From: Mycobacteroides salmoniphilum
GTDB taxonomy: Bacteria > Actinomycetota > Actinomycetes > Mycobacteriales > Mycobacteriaceae
Direction of reading: 5' to 3'
Length of the DNA stretch: 64,000 bases
Assembly (NCBI RefSeq): GCF_004924335.1
Contig: NZ_CP024633.1
Span: 4,402,001-4,466,000, forward strand
In this document: in pieces, positions 53,050 to 63,022 of the stretch
Position numbering within the stretch: position 1 is the first letter of the stretch
How the letters are laid out: every line of letters starts with the position of its first letter
The notes under the pieces: generated by a model
Told to the model about the DNA's origin: nothing
Database searches by the model: none
The model's input: the letters and a program-made list of their open reading frames with translations, nothing else
Program-made: the position numbers and the translations under genes

Positions 53050-54309
53050 GTGACCCTTCAGGAAAATGCCGTACTGCCTGCGGCATACGCGGAGAATCTG
53101 ACGAACCCGGCACCGGCGCACACGGGAGTGCGGAATGCTCTCCGCCGATGGACGGGGTTCGATCTCACTCCGTCCGACGAGGTGGTGCGCCAGTACGGGG
53201 CAGGTCTGTGGATAACCGATCCGGTAGCCGAACGCTTCGTTGAAGAGGTCTACTACGGGGAGATCGGCCCGGAGCGCGGCCGCGCGCTCCTTGACCGCGC
53301 TCTCAGCGAGGGAATCGACGCCGTCGAGGACGCGCCCGAATCGATGCGGGCATTGTTCGCGGAGTTCGACACGCTGCCTCTGTGGGCCGATCCGGAACTC
53401 ATCGAGGCCGGGGCCGCAGTGTGGCGGCGGTGGGGCTATGACATGGGCTCCATTGCCAACGCCGGCACCATGGACACCTACACCGAGGGCTGGTTGGCAA
53501 CCCCACTCTCGCTGGCGGGCGGGTATGCGGGCCAAGGCGCGATGCATCGCCACCTCGAGACCAGCAGGTGGTGGCTGGAGTGCGCACGGCCCGGTGCCGC
53601 CCTGGACCGGTATTCGGTCGCCCGGCAGATCACCATGAAGATCCGCGTCATGCACGTCTCCGTGCGCCGTGGCGTGCGCCAACATCCCGAATGGCGCCGC
53701 GAGCAATGGGGCGAGCCCATCAGCCAATCGGAGATGCTGCTGACACTCATTGCCGGCAGCGTGGCACCCGGGCTCGGACTGTGGGCCGTCGGCTATCTCA
53801 CAACTCGATCGGAAATAGTTGCAGCCCTACACTTTTGCCGCTATCTCGGCTATCTGCTCGGAGTGCGGTGTGATGACATCTACCCCGAGACAGTCGCCGA
53901 CGCGGTACGGATTCTGTATCACTTCGACGCCACCCGCGCCTATGACGGCGGTGACGCCTCACGCGAACTCGTGGAGTCGTTCGTTCCGTCGTTCACGCCG
54001 AGCCCTGGCTCATCACCGGCCAATCGCCTCCGGGGACTGTTCCACCTGCAACTACAGGCGGGTTTCACGAGACTATTCATGCTGCCGTGGAACCGCAGGC
54101 TCTATCGGATCCCCACCGGCTGGCTCGGCACCGCGGCACTTGTCGCACGTGCACCGTTTATCGCCGCGATAGAACTCGCCCGTCACGCTGTCCCCGCGGT
54201 AGACCGCCGCTGGCAGGACGGAAAGATGCGGCGCTGGGAGCACTGGATCGACTGGCAGTCCGGCGCGCGCACCCATGACTTCCGCGACCTGTCACAGATG
54301 CGGCGCTAA
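53050..54309 (+). CDS. MpaB/rubber-oxygenase-like (DUF2236) oxygenase
   Basis: The 419-residue protein belongs to the heme-dependent oxygenase group of MpaB and latex-clearing protein. Seen are the His-containing QITMKIRVMHVSVRRGVRQH segment (probable heme ligand region), SQSEMLLTLIAGSVAPGLGL, and HFCRYLGYLLGVRCDDIYPE. GTG 53050 follows GGAGG. Its substrate is unknown; family members cleave isoprenoid or sterol-like double bonds. A strong operator lies upstream. Confidence 0.82.
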   Translation: MTLQENAVLPAAYAENLTNPAPAHTGVRNALRRWTGFDLTPSDEVVRQYGAGLWITDPVAERFVEEVYYGEIGPERGRALLDRALSEGIDAVEDAPESMRALFAEFDTLPLWADPELIEAGAAVWRRWGYDMGSIANAGTMDTYTEGWLATPLSLAGGYAGQGAMHRHLETSRWWLECARPGAALDRYSVARQITMKIRVMHVSVRRGVRQHPEWRREQWGEPISQSEMLLTLIAGSVAPGLGLWAVGYLTTRSEIVAALHFCRYLGYLLGVRCDDIYPETVADAVRILYHFDATRAYDGGDASRELVESFVPSFTPSPGSSPANRLRGLFHLQLQAGFTRLFMLPWNRRLYRIPTGWLGTAALVARAPFIAAIELARHAVPAVDRRWQDGKMRRWEHWIDWQSGARTHDFRDLSQMRR

Positions 54310-54324
54310 CGCGGCGTGTCGGCG

Positions 54325-55209
<885 letters not shown>

Positions 55210-55237
55210 CTAATCGCTCCGCTCTTGCCCGCCGGAC

Positions 55238-55253
55238 CTAGAACACGTTCTAG
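55238..55253. promoter_or_regulatory. KstR-type box CTAGAACACGTTCTAG
   Basis: The site has perfect arms CTAGAAC/GTTCTAG around AC and fits the KstR consensus TNNAACNNGTTNNA. It ends 9 bp before the DUF3556 start codon and so overlaps the probable promoter. KstR represses cholesterol-side-chain and ring genes; membership of the regulon is inferred. Confidence 0.75.
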
Positions 55254-55262
55254 TGTGAGCGC

Positions 55263-56948
55263 ATGGGATTCCTCAAGCCCACACTGCCCGTCGTCGATAT
55301 CGCCGAATGGAGCAAGGGCACCCGCGCCGAGAAGATACGTCCGATGGCCCGGCACTGGGCCGAGGTGGGCTTCGGCACACCGGTCGCCTTGCACCTCTTC
55401 TACGTACTGAAGATCGGGCTGTACATCCTGGGCGGGTGGCTGTCCGCCATGGCGACCACCAACGGTATTGACGAATGGGCGGATTTCTCCGCGCCCATCG
55501 TCTTCCAGAAAGTGGTGCTCTACACCATGCTGTTCGAGGTCATCGGCCTCGGCTGCGGTTTCGGGCCACTTAACAACAGGTTCTTCCCCCCGCTGGGGTC
55601 AATCTTGTACTGGTTGCGCCCCAACACTATTCGCTTGCCCCCCTGGCCCCGCGTCCCACTCACCAAGGGCTCCGCACGCACCCCGATCGATATCGCTCTC
55701 TACGCGGCGCTCCTGGTGATCCTGCTGGTCGCACTGTTCTCGCAGCCCGCCGCGACGGGGCTGCTACCCATCTGGCAGGTGGCCACCATCCTCGGGCTGC
55801 TGGCCATCAGCGGCCTGCGTGACAAGGTGATCTTCCTGGCCGCCCGTGGCGAGGTGTACGGCGCCCTCACCGTCACGTTCCTCTTATCCGGGGCCGACAT
55901 GATCGTCGCCGCCAAGCTCATCTTCGTCGTCATCTGGATGGGGGCAGCGACGTCAAAGCTCAACCACCACTTCCCCTTTGTCATCTCGACCATGATGTCC
56001 AACAACCCGCTCATCCGCGCCAAGCGGCTCAAGCGGGCGTTCTTCGAGAAGTTCCCCGATGACCTGCGCCCCGGACGGCTCTCCCGCTTTGTCGCGCACG
56101 TGAGCACCGCCATTGAGATGCTGGTGCCGATCGCGTTGTTCTTCAGCCATGGCGGCTGGGTCACCACCATCGCGGCCATCGTCATGGTGTGTTTCCACCT
56201 GGGCATCCTGACCGCCATTCCCATGGGTGTACCGCTGGAATGGAATGTGTTCATGATCTTCGGTGTGCTGTCGCTGTTCGTCGCGCACGCGAACATCGGC
56301 CTCAAAGACATCGAGCACCCCGTGCCCGTGCTGCTCCTGTTCGCCGTCAGCGCCGGTGTGGTTGTCGCAGGAAACCTATTGCCCCACAAGATTTCCTTCC
56401 TGCCGGGCATGCGGTACTACGCGGGAAACTGGGACACCACGCTGTGGTGCATCAAACCATCCGCCAGCGCGAAAATCGACAAGGGCATCGTCGCGATCGC
56501 CAGCATGCCGCAAGCGCAGATGGAGCGCTTCTACGGCACCGAACAGGCTCCCCTGCTCATGTACATCGGCTATGCGTTCCGCGCGATGAACACTCACGGT
56601 CGGGCCATGTTCACGCTCGCGCACCGCGCCATGGCGGGACAGAACGAGGACGAGTACGTCATCACCGACGGCGAACGGATCTGCAGCACCGCCATCGGCT
56701 GGAATTTCGGCGACGGGCACATGCACAACGAGCAGCTGATCGCCGCGATGCAGGAACGCTGCCAGTTCGAACCCGGCGAGGTGCGCATCGTGCTGCTCGA
56801 CGCCCAGCCCATCCATCGGCAGACCCAGCAATACCGCCTCGTGGACGCTGCCACTGGCGAGTTCGAAACCGGCTACGTCCGAGTGGCCGATATGGTCAGC
56901 CGCCAGCCCTGGGACGACGAGCTGCCCGTGCACGTCAACACCCGCTAA
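55263..56948 (+). CDS. DUF3556 transmembrane protein, predicted KstR target
   Basis: The 561-residue protein has about ten spans in its first 380 residues (for example LHLFYVLKIGLYILGGWLSA, LIFVVIWMGAATSKLNHHFP, LFFSHGGWVTTIAAIVMVCF) and a soluble C-terminal part with a conserved GWNFGDGHMHNEQLIAAMQE. This fits DUF3556. Conserved His (HLFYVL, LNHHFP, CFHLG) could bind metal, as in membrane oxygenases or desaturases, but that is a guess. The upstream KstR box suggests a role in sterol use or membrane lipid change. Confidence 0.8.
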   Translation: MGFLKPTLPVVDIAEWSKGTRAEKIRPMARHWAEVGFGTPVALHLFYVLKIGLYILGGWLSAMATTNGIDEWADFSAPIVFQKVVLYTMLFEVIGLGCGFGPLNNRFFPPLGSILYWLRPNTIRLPPWPRVPLTKGSARTPIDIALYAALLVILLVALFSQPAATGLLPIWQVATILGLLAISGLRDKVIFLAARGEVYGALTVTFLLSGADMIVAAKLIFVVIWMGAATSKLNHHFPFVISTMMSNNPLIRAKRLKRAFFEKFPDDLRPGRLSRFVAHVSTAIEMLVPIALFFSHGGWVTTIAAIVMVCFHLGILTAIPMGVPLEWNVFMIFGVLSLFVAHANIGLKDIEHPVPVLLLFAVSAGVVVAGNLLPHKISFLPGMRYYAGNWDTTLWCIKPSASAKIDKGIVAIASMPQAQMERFYGTEQAPLLMYIGYAFRAMNTHGRAMFTLAHRAMAGQNEDEYVITDGERICSTAIGWNFGDGHMHNEQLIAAMQERCQFEPGEVRIVLLDAQPIHRQTQQYRLVDAATGEFETGYVRVADMVSRQPWDDELPVHVNTR

Positions 56949-56988
56949 CCACCTGACAGGTGTCGGTGGACGGGACTATCCTCGCGCC

Positions 56989-57963
56989 GTGACGGCACAA
57001 GCCATCGAGGATGAATTTCTTTCGCACACCGAACAATATCGGCGTGAGATTCTGGCCCATTGCTACCGGATGACGGGGTCCATCCACGATGCCGAAGACC
57101 TGGTGCAGGAGACCTACCTGCGCGGATGGAAGGCGTACGACCGGTTCGAGGGCAAGTCGTCGGTGCGCACCTGGCTGTATCGGATCGCCACCAACACCTG
57201 TCTGACGGCCCTGGAGGGCAAGCAGCGCCGGCCACTGCCGACCGGGCTGGGAGCCCCCAGCGCCGACCCGCTCGACGAGTTGGACGAACGCGCCGAGATC
57301 CCGTGGCTGGAGCCGCTGCCTGACGACGCCACCGACCCGGCCAGCATCGTGGGATCACGGGAGTCGGTGCGCCTGGCTTTTGTCGCCGCCTTGCAACACC
57401 TGCCCGCCAAGCAACGTGCGGTGCTGGTGCTGCGCGAGGTACTGCAGTGGAAGGCCCAGGAGGTCGCCGAGGCCATCGGCTCCACCACCGCCGCCGTGAA
57501 CAGCCTGCTGCAGCGTGCCCGAGCGCAGCTGCAGGAGGTCTCGCCGCAAGAGGACAACCTGCTGGAGCCCGAGGACCCGATGCTGCGGGAGCAGCTCCGC
57601 CAGTACATCAACGCTTTCGAGCGCTACGACGTTGATGCCATCGCGAAAATGTTTACCACCGAGGCAATTTGGGAGATGCCTCCGTTCACCGGTTGGTATC
57701 AGGGCGGGCAGAGCATCGCCACACTCATCAAGGAGCAGTGCCCGGCCGAGCATGCCGGCGATATGCGCCTCATCGAAACGTCCGCCAATGGTCAGCCGGC
57801 GATCGGCCTCTACATGCGCGAGGGGGACGGGGTGCACCGCCCGTTCCAGATGCACGTCCTGGACGTCACCCAAGACGGCGTGGCCCATGTGGTGTGCTTC
57901 TTCGATATCTCACTGTTCGAGAAGTTCGGTCTGCCAAGCGAACTCACCGACCTCGAAACCTAG
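56989..57963 (+). CDS. sigG: ECF sigma factor SigG with SnoaL-like C-terminal domain
   Basis: The 324-residue sigma factor has region 2 (YRREILAHCYRMTGSIHDAE, DLVQETYLRGWKAYDRFEGK, VRTWLYRIATNTCL), region 4 (LPAKQRAVLVLREVLQWKAQ, EVAEAIGSTTAAVNSLLQRA), and a SnoaL/NTF2-like C-terminal domain (YINAFERYDVDAIAKMFTTE, FTGWYQGG). Such extensions replace an anti-sigma factor in controlling activity. It matches SigG (Rv0182c) by position. The GTG at 56989 gives a slightly shorter protein than M. tuberculosis SigG. Confidence 0.92.
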   Translation: MTAQAIEDEFLSHTEQYRREILAHCYRMTGSIHDAEDLVQETYLRGWKAYDRFEGKSSVRTWLYRIATNTCLTALEGKQRRPLPTGLGAPSADPLDELDERAEIPWLEPLPDDATDPASIVGSRESVRLAFVAALQHLPAKQRAVLVLREVLQWKAQEVAEAIGSTTAAVNSLLQRARAQLQEVSPQEDNLLEPEDPMLREQLRQYINAFERYDVDAIAKMFTTEAIWEMPPFTGWYQGGQSIATLIKEQCPAEHAGDMRLIETSANGQPAIGLYMREGDGVHRPFQMHVLDVTQDGVAHVVCFFDISLFEKFGLPSELTDLET

Positions 57964-58002
57964 GTTGTGGCGGATTCGTCTCGCATTTTCGCGCCACAAC
58001 CT
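57962..58002. terminator. Hairpin between convergent sigG and M1 peptidase genes
   Basis: AGGTTGTGGCG (57962-57972) and CGCCACAACCT (57992-58002) form a perfect 11-bp stem with a 19-base loop. It begins in the sigG stop codon and lies 17 bp after the peptidase stop. It probably ends transcription both ways. Confidence 0.65.
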
Positions 58003-58019
58003 CGGTCTCGACGCACGGA

Positions 58020-59504
58020 CTACCGCGGCGCGAGACTCCCCGGGAACAGATACTGGTCCGAGGGCCTGGTCACGCTGTGGAACCAGGCGGTGAAGAATCC
58101 GGACAAGTCCTTACCGGCAACCCTCTGCACATACGCCTCGAACTGCGGCCAGGTGGCGTTACCCCACCGATGCGCTGAGGGCCACGATCGCAGGATCTCC
58201 AGGAATGCCTTGTCCCCGATAGTGCGTCGCAGCGCGTGCAGCGCCAGCGGACCCTTGCCGTACACACCCAGCGGATTGAAGACCTCGTCGGCGCTGCATT
58301 CGGCGTCACCCGGGCACATGTCGTAGAGCAGGTTCCCCCAGACCTTGTCCTCATCCCAGATCTTCTCCGCCGTCTTGCGGTAATGCTCGTCGATGGACTT
58401 GCCTTCCTTTTCCTCCGACCACATCCACGGCAGATAGGAGGCGAAGCACTCGTTGAGGCAGATATCGCGCCACTGCTCGACCGACACCAGATCGCCGTAC
58501 CACTCGTGCGTGTTTTCGTGCACGATCGTCGACAGGCGGCCTGGCTCTTCGGTGTCGCGGCTGAAGGTGTAGTAGGGACGCGTCTGAGTTTCCAAGGCGC
58601 TAAAGGCGATGTCCTCGCGGATCGGATCGGCGAAGATGCCTCCGGCCGCCACGTGCGGGTACTTCCCGAGCTTGGATTCCAGGAATGTGAGTATCTCCGG
58701 CAGGCGTGCCTCGGAATCCCCCGAACCGGCGTCGGGCGCAAAAGCACTCACCACGGGGGTGCCGCTGGGCAGCGTGGACCGGAACACCGAGAAGTGATCC
58801 ACGGCAAACGGAACGAGATACATGGCAACGGGATTCGGCTCATTCCAGGTGGTGGTGGTCCAGCCGCCCGACTCGGTGGCCTTGCCTTCCCGGCCGCCTG
58901 CCACGGCGGTCCATGAGGACGGAACGGTCGCCGTGAGCTTGAACGGGGCCTTGTTCACCGGGGTGTTGTTCGACGGGTACCAGTTCTCGGCTCCGTCGGG
59001 CTCGCCGCCCTTGGCGTACCCGCCGCTGGTGCTGCGAACCCAGCCGGGCAGCGCGCCAAGATCACGTTCCTGCGCCTCCTGCTGCTCATTGAACGCGTAG
59101 GTGATCGTGGTGGTGAATGAGCTTCCGGCACGAATGCCCTTTTGCGGGGTGACGGTCATTTCGTGCTCGCCGCTGAATTCGGTGGCGGCCGGTCGGCCGT
59201 CCACGGACGCCGTCACCGTGCCCAGATCCGAGTAGTCCAGATTGAAGCTGGACAGGTTCTGGGTAGCAGCGGCCCGGATCACCATCGTGCCGTTCACATC
59301 GGTGCTCTCGGGGTCGAACCGCAGCGTCAGGTCGTACCGGGTGACGCGATAGCCGCCGTTTCCATCCTGCGGGAAGTAGCTGTCGATGCCGTTGGGCGAT
59401 CCGGGCGTGAAGGTATCGGTCGCGTATGCGGGCACCGCGGCGACGCCGCCACCAACCACGAGCACCGCGACAGCGGCAGGGATCCCGAGAATCCTGTGTG
59501 TCAT
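58020..59504 (-). CDS. Secreted M1 family metallopeptidase
   Basis: The 494-residue protein has a signal peptide (ILGIPAAVAVLVVGGGVAAV, cut near AYA) and an M1 aminopeptidase fold: N-terminal beta domain, then the zinc motif STIVHENTHEWYGDLVSVEQ with the third ligand Glu in CLNECFASYLPW. The GxMEN-type exopeptidase motif is altered (IAFSALETQTRPYY). It cleaves N-terminal residues from peptides outside the cell. The peptidase gene is convergent with sigG and its upstream region holds a large inverted repeat. Confidence 0.9.
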   Translation of the reverse strand: MTHRILGIPAAVAVLVVGGGVAAVPAYATDTFTPGSPNGIDSYFPQDGNGGYRVTRYDLTLRFDPESTDVNGTMVIRAAATQNLSSFNLDYSDLGTVTASVDGRPAATEFSGEHEMTVTPQKGIRAGSSFTTTITYAFNEQQEAQERDLGALPGWVRSTSGGYAKGGEPDGAENWYPSNNTPVNKAPFKLTATVPSSWTAVAGGREGKATESGGWTTTTWNEPNPVAMYLVPFAVDHFSVFRSTLPSGTPVVSAFAPDAGSGDSEARLPEILTFLESKLGKYPHVAAGGIFADPIREDIAFSALETQTRPYYTFSRDTEEPGRLSTIVHENTHEWYGDLVSVEQWRDICLNECFASYLPWMWSEEKEGKSIDEHYRKTAEKIWDEDKVWGNLLYDMCPGDAECSADEVFNPLGVYGKGPLALHALRRTIGDKAFLEILRSWPSAHRWGNATWPQFEAYVQRVAGKDLSGFFTAWFHSVTRPSDQYLFPGSLAPR

Positions 59505-59508
59505 GTGA

Positions 59509-59560
59509 GCCTTACGTAGAGCGGGCCCCTGTGACCCTCACGAGCGACTCTACGTAAGGC
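59509..59560. promoter_or_regulatory. 13-bp inverted repeat upstream of M1 peptidase
   Basis: GCCTTACGTAGAG (59509-59521) and CTCTACGTAAGGC (59548-59560) are perfect inverted copies 26 bp apart, starting 4 bp before the peptidase start codon. Each arm contains the self-complementary core TACGTA, so it may be two operator sites rather than one hairpin. The core is shared with the tandem sites at 1596-1632. Confidence 0.5.
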
Positions 59561-59578
59561 GGCACCGATCGTGCGTAG

Positions 59579-59980
59579 CTACTGCAGGTGAGCCGGATCC
59601 ATCCAGCTGACCTCCCACACGTGTCCGTCCAGGTCGCGGAACGAGCGTCCGTACATGAAGCCAAGCTCCTGTGCCGGCATCCAATCCACCCCGCCCGCGG
59701 CCAGCGCCGCCTCGGTCAGCTCGTCCACCCCTTCCCGACTGTCAGCCGAAACACAGAGCAGCACTTCGCGATTCTTTGACGTGTCGGCGATGTCGTCGGC
59801 GATGAAACCGCGAAACCGTTCCTCCTCCAGCATCATCACCCAGGTCTGCTCGTTGATCGCCATACAGACGGTCTTCTCGTCACAAAACTGGTCGTTGAAG
59901 GAGAAGCCCAGGTGGTCGAAGAACTTGCGGCTTGCCGCGGCGTCGGCGACGGGAATATTGACGAACAACATGCGGGACAT
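59579..59980 (-). CDS. VOC family (glyoxalase/dioxygenase-like) protein
   Basis: The 133-residue protein has the betaalphabetabetabeta pattern of VOC superfamily members: MLFVNIPVADAAASRKFFDH, LGFSFNDQFCDEKTVCMAIN, then LCVSADSREGVDELTEAALA and SFRDLDGHVWEVSWMD with a metal-ligand-type Glu. Such proteins may act on glyoxals, antibiotics or aromatics; here no clue beyond the fold. ATG 59980 has GAGGAG upstream. It is divergent from the acyl-CoA ligase gene. Confidence 0.85.
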   Translation of the reverse strand: MSRMLFVNIPVADAAASRKFFDHLGFSFNDQFCDEKTVCMAINEQTWVMMLEEERFRGFIADDIADTSKNREVLLCVSADSREGVDELTEAALAAGGVDWMPAQELGFMYGRSFRDLDGHVWEVSWMDPAHLQ

Positions 59981-60113
59981 CGGGGCTCCTCGGTGCATGA
60001 CGGCGGCATCTCCACCGTTCATCTGTATCGACAACCCGGCGCCCGAAAACTCATCGGCCCACCGCATCGATGAATCCCACACCCGAGACCGTTCCGGACG
60101 GCAGGATTGGGGT

Positions 60114-61670
60114 ATGCAATTCACCCAGTGGCTGCACCGTGCCCTGCAGCAGGACCCGAACCGCCCCATCACGATCTACCAGGGCCGGGAACGCACCGTG
60201 GAGCAGTTCGCCGACCGTGTCGCCCGGCTGGCCGGGGCACTTCGAGCCCTCGGCGTCCGGCCGGGCGACCGGGTGGGCATGCTCTCGCTGAACTCCGACC
60301 GCTACGTCGAATACCTCACCGCGGCGCCGTGGTTGGGTGCTGCGCTGAACGCCGTCAACATCCGCTGGAGCCTTGCCGAGATCGGCTACTCCCTGCGTGA
60401 ATCCGGCACCCGTGTGCTGTTCGTGGACGACGCATTCAAGGCCGCCGCCGCACCGCTGCGTGCTGCCTGTGCATGCCTGGACACCGTCATCTACTGCGGC
60501 GACGGTCCCACACCCGAGGACATGATCGGGTACGAGGACCTCCTCGCCGCGCACGAGCCCGTCGCGGACACCCGCACCGGTGGCGCCAGCCTGCTAGGCG
60601 TCTTCTACACGGGAGGAACCACCGGAAATCCCAAGGGCGTCATGCTGTCTCATGACAATGTGCTGACCTCGGCGATGGGGTCGCTATCCACCGGAAACTT
60701 CCTCACCCGTGACGGCCGACTGCTGCACTCGGCGCCGATGTTCCACATGGCCGACTTCAGTGCCGTCCTCGCGGGGAACCTCTCGGGTTCCACGCACGTA
60801 ATCGTCCCGTCGTTCACTCCACAGGGGGTGCTGGACGCCATCGTTGAGCACGATGTCCAGGACATGCTGTTGGTGCCCACCATGATCCAGATGCTGGTCG
60901 ATCATCCAGCGGCCGCACAGCTCGACCTCAGTGGTATCCGCGGAATCGTCTACGGCGCCTCGGTCATCTCCGAGGCAGTGCTGCAACGCGCCAAACACGT
61001 GTTCCCCAACGCGCGATTCACCCAGGCCTACGGCATGACCGAGGTGTCCCCCGTCGCGACGCTGCTGCTTCCCGACGATCATGACGACCCCGCGCTGCTG
61101 CGCTCGGCGGGACGCGCGGCCCCCCATTGCGAGGTGATGATCGTCGACTCCAGCGGAGACACCGACACCGAAGTCCCACGCGGCGAAATCGGCGAAGTGG
61201 TCGTCAAGGGCGACAACGTCATGCTCGGCTACTGGGAGCTACCCGAGGAGTCTGCGGCCGCCGCCCGGGACGGATGGATGCACACCGGCGACGCCGGGCG
61301 GATGGATGAACGCGGGTACGTCTACATCGTCGATCGCATCAAGGACATGGTGGTGACCGGCGGCGAGAACGTCTACTCGGCCGAGGTAGAGAACGCGCTG
61401 GCCAAGCATCCGGCGGTAGCGGCGTGCGCGGTGATCGGCATCCCCGACGAACGGTGGGGTGAACGCGTGCATGCCGTCGTCGTCACACAGACGCAATCCG
61501 AGTGCTGCGGCGAGGATCTCCAGGAGCACTGCCGCGAACACATCGCCAACTACAAGGTGCCGCGCAGCTTCGAGTTCGTGGACGAGCTCCCGTTGTCCGG
61601 TGCGGGCAAGATCCTCAAGCGCGTGCTCCGCCAGAAGTACTGGGATACCCGCGATGCAGGCGTCTCCTAA
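60114..61670 (+). CDS. Fatty-acyl-CoA / AMP-dependent ligase (FadD)
   Basis: The 518-residue adenylating enzyme activates a carboxylic acid as AMP-ester and CoA thioester. Core motifs are LLGVFYTGGTTGNPKGVMLS (A3), AYGMTEVSPV (A5), GYWELPEESAAAARDGWMHT-GD (A7), YIVDRIKDMVVTGGENVYSA (A8) and the catalytic Lys region LSGAGKILKR (A10). ATG 60114 (MQFTQWLHRALQ) has GGATTGGGG before it. The frame is open far upstream, but this is antisense to the VOC gene. Chain-length preference is unknown. Confidence 0.93.
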   Translation: MQFTQWLHRALQQDPNRPITIYQGRERTVEQFADRVARLAGALRALGVRPGDRVGMLSLNSDRYVEYLTAAPWLGAALNAVNIRWSLAEIGYSLRESGTRVLFVDDAFKAAAAPLRAACACLDTVIYCGDGPTPEDMIGYEDLLAAHEPVADTRTGGASLLGVFYTGGTTGNPKGVMLSHDNVLTSAMGSLSTGNFLTRDGRLLHSAPMFHMADFSAVLAGNLSGSTHVIVPSFTPQGVLDAIVEHDVQDMLLVPTMIQMLVDHPAAAQLDLSGIRGIVYGASVISEAVLQRAKHVFPNARFTQAYGMTEVSPVATLLLPDDHDDPALLRSAGRAAPHCEVMIVDSSGDTDTEVPRGEIGEVVVKGDNVMLGYWELPEESAAAARDGWMHTGDAGRMDERGYVYIVDRIKDMVVTGGENVYSAEVENALAKHPAVAACAVIGIPDERWGERVHAVVVTQTQSECCGEDLQEHCREHIANYKVPRSFEFVDELPLSGAGKILKRVLRQKYWDTRDAGVS

Positions 61671-61735
61671 CAAGACCTCATAATCGTGCATAGGTAGTCG
61701 TCAGAGGCACTCTTGGCCCCTTGACCACGCACTTT

Positions 61736-61749
61736 TAGAACGCGTTTCA
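61736..61749. promoter_or_regulatory. KstR-like box TAGAACGCGTTTCA
   Basis: The 14-mer fits TNNAACNNGTTNNA exactly but has a less symmetric right arm than the box at 55238. It lies 75 bp before the alcohol dehydrogenase start, in an otherwise gene-free 154-bp gap. Confidence 0.5.
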
Positions 61750-61824
61750 CTTTTTCCGTAAAGCCGCTATCCTCGTCCACGAGAGTGATCTGGTTCACGT
61801 GTATCTGGAAGGACTAGCCAGTCA

Positions 61825-62949
61825 ATGAAGACAAAAGGCGCGCTGATTCGCGAGCTCAACAAGCCGATCGTCGTCGAAGAGATCACCTTCGGTGATCCGG
61901 CCGAGGGCGAAGTTCAGGTCCAGTTACACGCCGCCGGCATGTGCCACTCCGACTACCACGTGCTGACCGGTGCCACCCCGATGGAGCTGCCGGTGCTGCC
62001 CGGCCACGAGGGTGCGGGCATCGTCACCAAGGTGGGCAAGGGCGTCACCTCCGTCCAAGAGGGTGACCACGTCATCTTCGCCTTCATCCCGGCCTGCGGT
62101 AAGTGCCCACCGTGTATGCGCGGCTACCGGTCCCTGTGTGACCGAGGCGCAATCCTGCTGGGCGGCAAGGCCATTGCCGACGGCACCAACCGCATCCACG
62201 CAGGTGACACCCCCGTCTCCGCGATGAACCTGCTCGGCACCTTCTCGCCGTACGCCGTGGTGCACGAAGATTCCGTCGTCAAGATCGACGACAGTGTGCC
62301 CTTCGAGTCGGCCGCACTGCTCGGCTGCGCCGTGCCCACCGGCTTCGGCTCTGCCACCAACATCGCCGAGGTCAGGCCCGGCGAGGACGTCATCGTCATC
62401 GGTGTGGGCGGAATCGGCATGAGCGCCCTGCAGGGCGCCGTCGTCTCCGGCGCCCGCTACGTCATCGCGATCGACCCGGTGCCGTGGAAGCGTGAGCAGG
62501 CCCTCAAGTTCGGTGCCACCCATGTCTACGCCTCGATGGCCGAGGCCATCATGCCGGTTATGGACCTGACCTGGGGCATCATGGCACAGAAGACCATCAT
62601 CACGGTCGGCGAGATGAAGGGCGAATACGTCGAAGAGGCCATGATCCTCACCGCCAAGACCGGCACCTGCGTGGTCACCGGTATGGGCGCGATGGTCGAT
62701 GTGGATGTGAAGTTCAACCTGTTCCTCTTCACGATGCTGCAGAAGACGCTGAAGGGCAATATCTTTGGTGGTGGCACCACGCACACCGAGACCCCACGTC
62801 TGGTCGGCCTGTACAAGCAGGGTCTACTCAAGATCGACGAGATGGTCACCAGCACTTACAGCCTGGAGCAGATCAACGACGGCTACCAGGACATGCTCGA
62901 CGGCAAGAACATCCGTGGCGTCATCAAGTACACCGAAGCCGACTGGTAA
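61825..62949 (+). CDS. NDMA-dependent zinc alcohol dehydrogenase
   Basis: The 374-residue enzyme is a class III-like zinc ADH of the actinobacterial NDMA-dependent family, in which NAD(H) is bound tightly and an external acceptor (possibly mycofactocin) is used. Catalytic zinc ligands are in MCHSDYHV and LPGHEGAGIV; structural zinc Cys in CGKCPPCMRGYRSLCDRG; and the Rossmann loop is VIVIGVGGIGMSALQGAV. The end GGTTHTETPRLVGLYKQGLL fits the family. It lies 154 bp after fadD, with a KstR-like box between. Confidence 0.92.
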   Translation: MKTKGALIRELNKPIVVEEITFGDPAEGEVQVQLHAAGMCHSDYHVLTGATPMELPVLPGHEGAGIVTKVGKGVTSVQEGDHVIFAFIPACGKCPPCMRGYRSLCDRGAILLGGKAIADGTNRIHAGDTPVSAMNLLGTFSPYAVVHEDSVVKIDDSVPFESAALLGCAVPTGFGSATNIAEVRPGEDVIVIGVGGIGMSALQGAVVSGARYVIAIDPVPWKREQALKFGATHVYASMAEAIMPVMDLTWGIMAQKTIITVGEMKGEYVEEAMILTAKTGTCVVTGMGAMVDVDVKFNLFLFTMLQKTLKGNIFGGGTTHTETPRLVGLYKQGLLKIDEMVTSTYSLEQINDGYQDMLDGKNIRGVIKYTEADW

Positions 62950-62963
62950 CCCGACGCTTTCGC

Positions 62964-63018
62964 CGACAGTAACGCCACGCAGACGATTCCCCGGATTCCC
63001 TGCGTGGCGTTACTGTCG
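62964..63018. terminator. Perfect 19-bp inverted repeat between ADH and pirin genes
   Basis: CGACAGTAACGCCACGCAG (62964-62982) and CTGCGTGGCGTTACTGTCG (63000-63018) are perfect complements around a 17-base loop. It lies 14 bp after the ADH stop and ends 4 bp before the pirin ATG. As RNA it would be a very stable stem; no U tract follows. A terminator is the simplest role. Confidence 0.7.
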
Positions 63019-63022
63019 ATAT

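Noticed and set aside
59655..60113. Long N-terminal extension of the acyl-CoA ligase frame
   Set aside because: This part is antisense to the VOC gene; the ligase family begins at MQFTQWLHRALQ (60114) behind a good ribosome site.
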